A stretch of 64,000 nucleotides of DNA from Bacillaceae bacterium Marseille-Q3522 (lineage in GTDB: Bacteria > Bacillota > Bacilli > Bacillales > Cytobacillaceae): NCBI GenBank assembly GCA_017898095.1, contig JAGKQJ010000002.1, positions 38,357 through 102,356 of the forward strand, read 5' to 3'. Positions 58,759-64,000 of the stretch are shown here, in pieces. A program made the position numbers and the translations under genes. How positions within the stretch are numbered: position 1 is the stretch's first letter; every line of letters starts with the position of its first letter. Below the pieces are notes generated by a model that saw only the letters and a list, made by a program, of their open reading frames with translations, was not told the origin of the DNA and searched no databases.

Positions 58759-59517
58759 TTAACGAATCAGAAATTCAATATAATTGTCGATCATAATCTC
58801 ACCGTAAAAATAAGCGGTTAGTGCACCTAATGCGATAAACGGTCCGAACGGAATGGCTTGCTTTCGTTTTACTTTTTTAGTGATGATGGCAATCACGCCA
58901 TACAATGCACCGAATAAGGTTGACAATAAAAACGAAACCAAAACAAGTTTTATTCCCAGGACGAATCCGAGTAAAGCGAAAAGCTTGATATCCCCGCCGC
59001 CCATTCCGCCTTTACTGATGACAGCGATGACAAACAGCAGAATAAATCCGCCGAGGCTTCCGACCAGCGAATCCCACCACGGTTCTAAAGGAATCAGCAC
59101 ACGTTCTAATAAAAAAAGCGCGGCAAAAAAGAGCAATACTTGATCAGGGATCAGCATATATTTGATGTCGGAAACAAAGATAATCACGAGTAGTGACTCG
59201 AATGTCCAGACAATAAGCAGTTCTTCCGTCCAGCCAAACGTCAGCGGAGCAAGTAAAAACAGGCACCCCGTTATCCATTCAACAATTGGATATAAAGGGG
59301 AAATGCGTGCTCTGCATGAGCGGCATTTTCCCTTCTGCAGCAAAAAAGAGAAGACAGGAATTAATTCACGTGCCGAAAGTTGATGGCCGCAATGGGGACA
59401 AGCCGAACGCGGCCGGACAATGGATTGCTTCAGCGGCACGCGCAGCCCGACAACGTTATAAAACGAACCGAGTATCAGACCGACAATAAAGACGTAGATA
59501 TAGAGAAATGTCTCCAT
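58759..59517 (-). CDS. comC: Prepilin peptidase (ComC/PilD)
   Basis: 252 residues, multi-pass. The N-terminal zinc-binding CPHC...CRSC domain is present and the catalytic aspartates are in VSDIKYMLIPD and GGGDIKLFALLG. Cleaves and N-methylates prepilins, including the pilin just upstream. In B. subtilis ComC lies at the same place before spoIIB. Confidence 0.95.
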   Translation of the reverse strand: METFLYIYVFIVGLILGSFYNVVGLRVPLKQSIVRPRSACPHCGHQLSARELIPVFSFLLQKGKCRSCRARISPLYPIVEWITGCLFLLAPLTFGWTEELLIVWTFESLLVIIFVSDIKYMLIPDQVLLFFAALFLLERVLIPLEPWWDSLVGSLGGFILLFVIAVISKGGMGGGDIKLFALLGFVLGIKLVLVSFLLSTLFGALYGVIAIITKKVKRKQAIPFGPFIALGALTAYFYGEIMIDNYIEFLIR

Positions 59518-59524
59518 TGCAGTA

Positions 59525-59926
59525 TTAATTACCTGAATAGTCTATGAGCTGATCCTCAGAAACGGAAGTACCGGTTGTCCCTAATTCTTCATTTACAATA
59601 GTTACAGCAGGATGCCCTGTAATAGTGTATTGGTTGTTGGCATATCCAACTGAATATTCATCATCATCCACACTGGATAGATAATCACTTAAAGCATCCT
59701 GGTCCCAAGAAGTCGCGTCGCTTGTTGCCTGATCCATTTTCGCGGCATTAATGATTTGCAGTGCTTCGGCAACCGTAGCGTCATCTCTTGATTTATCAAT
59801 AATTCCCCCAATACTCGGTACAGCAATCGCGGCAACAATTCCTAAAATAACGATAACGGCAAGCAGCTCGACTAATGTTAATCCTCGCTCATTTTTACAA
59901 TATTTTCTTAATTTTTTCTTCAACAT
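59525..59926 (-). CDS. Type IV pilin precursor
   Basis: 133 residues: leader MLKKKLRKYCKNERG, cleavage after Gly-15, then LTLVELLAVIVILGIVAAIAVPSI with Glu+5. The soluble part is acidic with few aromatic residues. Candidate major pilin. AAGGAG precedes the start. Confidence 0.93.
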   Translation of the reverse strand: MLKKKLRKYCKNERGLTLVELLAVIVILGIVAAIAVPSIGGIIDKSRDDATVAEALQIINAAKMDQATSDATSWDQDALSDYLSSVDDDEYSVGYANNQYTITGHPAVTIVNEELGTTGTSVSEDQLIDYSGN

Positions 59927-60022
59927 CTCACATAACTCCTTTTATTGGTTATTTTTTCTATCCTTTTTACTACGACTATTATACTATTACTCTCTTAAAT
60001 ACGGTATATAATTAATAAAATT

Positions 60023-61234
60023 TTAATAATTGCCGACTTGATTAAAAATTTCGAACATCGGTACCATAATCGACAAAATGATTGTGCCGACAATTGCGGC
60101 AAGAATGACAATCATCAACGGCTCCAATAAAGCTTTTAAACGATCCGTGCTCGTCTCGACTTCTTTTTCATAAAAGTCGGCAACTTTATCAAGCATATTG
60201 TTTAATGAGCCGGTTTCTTCGCCAATGGCAATCATTTGCGTAACAAGCGGCGGAAATGCCCAATGCTTTTTCATTGGTGCTGTTAGGGATTCTCCTTTTT
60301 CGAGAGAGTTATGTGCTTTTTTGATCACAGCTGCAATTACTTCATTGCCGACAACATGTTCTGCAATCGTTAATGCCTGTAAAATTGGCACTGAGCTGGA
60401 AAAGAGTGAGCTTAAAGTCCGAGTAAATGCAGCAATCGCCGCCTTGCGCATAATCATGCCATATACAGGCAAGCGCAAAAGAAAATAATCGAAATAATAC
60501 TTTGTTTCCTTCTTCCGGCGCATTAAAACCACACCAGCTATCAGCGCGAAAAGCACAAGGATACCGAGCCACCAAAAATCACTAATAATATTGCTTAAAG
60601 CTAAGACAAACCGTGTAATCGCAGGGAGCTCTCCGCCGATATCGGCAAACAAATCAACAAAAATCGGGACAATATACAAAAAGAGAAACACAACAACAAG
60701 GGTAGCAATCACCGTAATGAAGATCGGATAGGTAAGTGCTGCAACTAATTTTTGCTTCGTATGATGCTGTTTCTCAAAATGCGTTGCCAGTCGCTCAAGT
60801 GTTTCGTCCATATTCCCGCCAATTTCACCGGCTTTAATCATATTGATAAATATTGGTGAAAATACTTTTTTTTGTTGAGCCATTGCTTCAGATAGCGGGT
60901 TCCCTTCCTGTAAAGACTGTTCCATCTCCAGTAATACTTTTCGCAGCGCTTTACTTTCTGTTTGCCCTGCTAAAATACGAGTTGCAACAACGATTGTTAC
61001 TCCTGCGGCAAGAAGCGTTGCAAATTGGCGTAAAAAAACGACTAAATCTTGCGATTTTACCGGGTTACCAATAACAATCTCCCTCGTGAGGAAGGATTCC
61101 GGGATTTCCGTTATTTCTATCACCCGGATTCCTTCATCGCGCAATTTGAACATTGCCTCCCGTTTTGATGACGCAGCAAGCTTCCCTGCTTTTTTTCCGT
61201 TCCGATCTCTGCCGATATATTTAAATCGCGCCAT
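60023..61234 (-). CDS. pilC: Type IV pilus inner-membrane platform protein PilC
   Basis: 403 residues with two T2SSF domains: LRQFATLLAAGVTIVVATRIL...IFINMIKAGEIGGNMDETLERLA and FTRTLSSLFSSSVPILQALTIAE...LVTQMIAIGEETGSLNNMLDKVADFYE, plus three membrane segments. Works with PilB and PilT. Confidence 0.95.
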   Translation of the reverse strand: MARFKYIGRDRNGKKAGKLAASSKREAMFKLRDEGIRVIEITEIPESFLTREIVIGNPVKSQDLVVFLRQFATLLAAGVTIVVATRILAGQTESKALRKVLLEMEQSLQEGNPLSEAMAQQKKVFSPIFINMIKAGEIGGNMDETLERLATHFEKQHHTKQKLVAALTYPIFITVIATLVVVFLFLYIVPIFVDLFADIGGELPAITRFVLALSNIISDFWWLGILVLFALIAGVVLMRRKKETKYYFDYFLLRLPVYGMIMRKAAIAAFTRTLSSLFSSSVPILQALTIAEHVVGNEVIAAVIKKAHNSLEKGESLTAPMKKHWAFPPLVTQMIAIGEETGSLNNMLDKVADFYEKEVETSTDRLKALLEPLMIVILAAIVGTIILSIMVPMFEIFNQVGNY

Positions 61235-61241
61235 CGCCGCT

Positions 61242-62276
61242 TCACTCCAGTCCGTATAATCTTGCCATATCTCTGCTGATGATTCCGCCTTTTATCAATT
61301 TCGCAAAACTCATCGCTAATGTGTGCATCCCGGTTGCTCTTGATGTTTGCATGACACTGATTATTTGATGCACTTTGTCATTGCGGATTAAATTGCCGAT
61401 CGCAGGATTATTGATTAATATTTCGGTAGCGGCGATTCTCCGTTTCCGATCAATCGTTTGCACAAGTCGCTGCGAGATAATCGCAGCAAGCTCACTTGCA
61501 AGCTGAATTTTTATTTGCGGCTGTTTTTCAGCTGGAAACACATCGATAATGCGGTTAATTGTTGCCGGAGCACTGGAAGTATGTAAAGTTCCGAGCACTA
61601 AATGCCCTGTTTCTGCCGCGGTAATCGCCGTTTGGATCGTTTCTAAATCACGCAATTCCCCTACTAAAATGACATCCGGATCCTGACGCAAAGCAGCTCT
61701 CAGTCCGCTTGCAAAATTACTGGTATCAAACCCGACCTCACGTTGGTCAATAATCGATTTATCATGTTTATGGACGTACTCAATCGGATCCTCTAACGTA
61801 ATCACACGCTTTGCCATTGTACGGTTCATATGATGAATCATTGCCGCGAGTGTTGTTGATTTTCCACTCCCGGTCGGTCCGGTTACAAGGATAAGGCCAT
61901 GCGGCATTTCAACGATTTTTTTTAAGCTGTTTGGCAGAAAAAGCTCATCAATCGTTGGTATTTTTGCGGGAATGACGCGAAACGCCAAGGAAACACAGCC
62001 GCGTTGTAAATAGACATTGACCCGAAAGCGTGAAATACCGTGAAGTCCATAGGAAAAATCAACTTCTCCTTTTTCCTTCCATCCTTCCCAACTTTTTGCC
62101 GGAATCACCAGCTTTGCAATTGCTTCTGTATCAGCAGGTGTTAAAATATCTGTGCCATATTTCTTCAGTTCACCATTGATTCGCATGATCGGCGAAACTC
62201 CGACAGAAAGATGGAGATCCGATGCGTCCGCTTCATATGACTTACGAAGCATTTCTTCAATCTTTTCTTTCATCAT
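61242..62276 (-). CDS. pilT: Pilus retraction ATPase PilT
   Basis: 344 residues: Walker A LVTGPTGSGKSTTLAAMI, Asp box ITLEDPIEYVH, Walker B DPDVILVGELRDLETIQTA, His box ETGHLVLGTLHTSSA. PilT gives twitching and DNA uptake through retraction; B. subtilis lacks it. Overlaps pilB by 20 bases. Confidence 0.95.
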   Translation of the reverse strand: MMKEKIEEMLRKSYEADASDLHLSVGVSPIMRINGELKKYGTDILTPADTEAIAKLVIPAKSWEGWKEKGEVDFSYGLHGISRFRVNVYLQRGCVSLAFRVIPAKIPTIDELFLPNSLKKIVEMPHGLILVTGPTGSGKSTTLAAMIHHMNRTMAKRVITLEDPIEYVHKHDKSIIDQREVGFDTSNFASGLRAALRQDPDVILVGELRDLETIQTAITAAETGHLVLGTLHTSSAPATINRIIDVFPAEKQPQIKIQLASELAAIISQRLVQTIDRKRRIAATEILINNPAIGNLIRNDKVHQIISVMQTSRATGMHTLAMSFAKLIKGGIISRDMARLYGLE

Positions 62277-63963
62277 CTATTGCAAAATCTCCTTCATCCG
62301 GAATCGTCACGCGGAGAACTTCTTCTGTTGTTGTGATTCCTTGTTTAACTTTTAACAAACCATCTTCGAGGAGAAAAATTGTCTTATTTTTCTCTGCAAG
62401 CTCGCGCAGTTTTGTAAACGGCTCTTCGTTCAAAATCACACGGCGAATTTCATCGCTTATAACGAGAACTTCTTGGATGGCTACCCTTCCGCGGTAGCCT
62501 GTCATATTACACGCAGGGCAGCCCCTTCCACGCATGATTTTTCCAATTTTCATGCCTCGTTTTGCAAATATTGCGGATTCCCGCTTCGTAGGCTCGTATT
62601 CTTCCCCACAATCACGGCAAACCTTCCGTACAAGCCGCTGCGCGACAATCCCGGTTAATGAGGAAGCTACCAAAAACGGTTCGATTCCCATATCAATTAA
62701 TCTTGTAATCGTACTGATGGAATCATTCGTATGCAGCGTACTGAAAACAAGGTGTCCGGTCAAAGATGCGCGAATCGTCACTTCAGCTGTTTCTTTATCG
62801 CGGATTTCCCCGACCATGATAATATTCGGGTCCTGGCGCAAAATCGCCCTTAGTCCTGCTGCAAAAGTCATCCCGACAGGAGGATTGACTTGAATTTGAT
62901 TGATACCCTCCATTTGATACTCAACCGGATCTTCAATGGTAATAATATTGACTTCTTCCTGATTTAATTGGTTTAACGCCGCATATAAAGTTGAAGATTT
63001 TCCTGAGCCTGTCGGACCTGTTAATAAAATGATCCCGCTTGGCCGCGATATCAAGTTTTTAAAGAGGGACAAATTATGTTCATGAAATCCAAGCTTGTCA
63101 AGATCATTTAAATAGCTTCCTAAGTCAAGAATACGCAGGACAATTTTTTCGCCATAAATCGTCGGCAGTGTAGCAACACGCAAATCTACCGGATGAAAGT
63201 CAAGATTCATCTTAATTTTGCCGTCCTGGGGAATACGCTGTTCTGTTATATCCAAATTTGCCATTATTTTAATTCTCGCCGTTAAAACATTCTGCATGTG
63301 CTTCGGCAAACTTCTTTCCTCCCGCAATAACCCGTCTACACGATAGCGGATGATAACCTTTGTTTCCTGTGGATCAATATGGATATCACTCGCTTTCATG
63401 GAAACAGCCGTATTGATCAATTGATTGACAAGCTTGACAATCGGTGAATCCTGATCCGTTACGGCCTCTTCCTGTTCGCTTTCCGGTAATGACGTTTCTG
63501 CAAGAAACTCCTCAAAGCCTTCGTCCCGGTCATAATATTTGTGAATTGCCCGCAAAATATCATCTTTCGTAGCAATTGCAGGTTCTATTTGAAAACCGGT
63601 TGAAAGTTTTACATCGTCAATTGTAAAATAATCCATTGGATCCGCCATTGCAACAAATAACTTATCCTTCTCTTTTTTCAGCGGGATAAGCAATTTCCGC
63701 TTTGCAAAATCTTTTGGAATAAGAGGAAAAATAGCCGTATCGAATGGATAACGGTATAAGGAAATATGAGGGATACCTAATTGAAATTCCAGTACTTCAA
63801 TTAACTGCTGCTCTGTAATAAGCCCCCGCTGCAATAAAGCATCACCCAGCTTTTGTCCGCCTTCTTTCTCCTGTAACGTTTTCTGCAGCTGTTCCTCCGT
63901 GATCATGTTTGCTCCAACAAGCAAATCACCTAACCGCTTCCGGATTTGCTTCATTTTCTTCAC
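62257..63963 (-). CDS. pilB: Pilus assembly ATPase PilB (GspE family)
   Basis: 568 residues. N-terminal MshEN-type domain (residues about 1-150), ATPase with Walker A LLTGPTGSGKSSTLYAAL, Walker B DPNIIMVGEIRDKETAE, and a tetracysteine zinc site (CRDC...CPAC). First gene of the pilus operon in view; GAAGGTGAAG precedes the start. Powers pilin polymerisation. Confidence 0.95.
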   Translation of the reverse strand: MKKMKQIRKRLGDLLVGANMITEEQLQKTLQEKEGGQKLGDALLQRGLITEQQLIEVLEFQLGIPHISLYRYPFDTAIFPLIPKDFAKRKLLIPLKKEKDKLFVAMADPMDYFTIDDVKLSTGFQIEPAIATKDDILRAIHKYYDRDEGFEEFLAETSLPESEQEEAVTDQDSPIVKLVNQLINTAVSMKASDIHIDPQETKVIIRYRVDGLLREERSLPKHMQNVLTARIKIMANLDITEQRIPQDGKIKMNLDFHPVDLRVATLPTIYGEKIVLRILDLGSYLNDLDKLGFHEHNLSLFKNLISRPSGIILLTGPTGSGKSSTLYAALNQLNQEEVNIITIEDPVEYQMEGINQIQVNPPVGMTFAAGLRAILRQDPNIIMVGEIRDKETAEVTIRASLTGHLVFSTLHTNDSISTITRLIDMGIEPFLVASSLTGIVAQRLVRKVCRDCGEEYEPTKRESAIFAKRGMKIGKIMRGRGCPACNMTGYRGRVAIQEVLVISDEIRRVILNEEPFTKLRELAEKNKTIFLLEDGLLKVKQGITTTEEVLRVTIPDEGDFAIDDERKD

Positions 63964-64000
63964 CTTCTATCTCTCACTTACTTTATGCTAAATAAGAAAT

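Overview
This window is a chromosomal segment of an endospore-forming, low-to-mid-GC Gram-positive bacterium (Bacillaceae) carrying one complete-looking siphovirus prophage of about 46.3 kb. The host genes follow the Bacillus-type order maf-radC-mreBCD-minCD-spoIVFA-spoIVFB. An RNase E/G gene lies beyond spoIVFB, and a full type IV pilus operon lies upstream of spoIIB. The RNase gene and the pilBTC-pilin-comC-pilMNO cluster are absent from this place in B. subtilis but known from Geobacillus-like thermophiles, so a thermophilic or thermotolerant Bacillaceae is my best guess (inference, not proven).

Layout: 1-7344 holds host genes, all on the minus strand: rng (cut by the window edge), spoIVFB, spoIVFA, minD, minC, mreD, mreC, mreB. 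7345-7580 is the 3' part of radC. 7559-53859 is the prophage, bounded by a 22-bp direct repeat that is also radC coding sequence. 53838-54319 is the 5' part of radC. 54402-63963 is host again on the minus strand: maf, spoIIB, pilO, pilN, pilM, comC/pilD, a type IV pilin, pilC, pilT, pilB.

Prophage, from its integrase end leftward: tyrosine integrase and LexA/CI-like repressor (plus strand); a divergent lytic control region with operators inside the promoters; then on the minus strand a Cro-like protein, BRO-type antirepressor, Xis-like protein and a chain of small overlapping genes. Replication and recombination genes follow: Cas4-like DUF2800 nuclease, DUF2815 ssDNA-binding protein, family A DNA polymerase, MazG, a clamp-like protein, a methylase-like protein, a second tyrosine recombinase, a VapE primase-helicase, a 12-copy GTATAC array that may be the origin, a VRR-NUC nuclease and an SNF2 helicase. 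An ArpU/RinA-like late regulator and a late promoter come next, then HNH, terS, terL, portal, ClpP-type protease, capsid, connectors, tail tube, tail chaperones, tape measure, distal tail protein, tail fibre, holin region and amidase. Beyond lysis, at the left end, is a plus-strand cargo region with a strong promoter, a protein made only of homing-endonuclease-associated repeats, a membrane-anchored coiled-coil protein and a WYL-domain gene.

The most striking observation is in the virion genes. Both the major capsid and the major tail gene end in CCC-TAA-TAT. A +1 slip there would append a 20- or 21-residue tail that looks like the first two beta strands of an FN3 domain, and both tails end at the same place (...LSWE-stop). 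The gene directly after the capsid gene has its own ribosome binding site and starts exactly where such a domain would resume (DTYSVYRDG...), followed by two BIG2 Ig-like domains. This looks like a naturally split Ig-fold: a short tag made by frameshifting on two virion proteins and one separately made partner that could decorate both. A third recoding site (-1, A-AAA-AAG) makes the gpG/gpGT tail chaperone pair.
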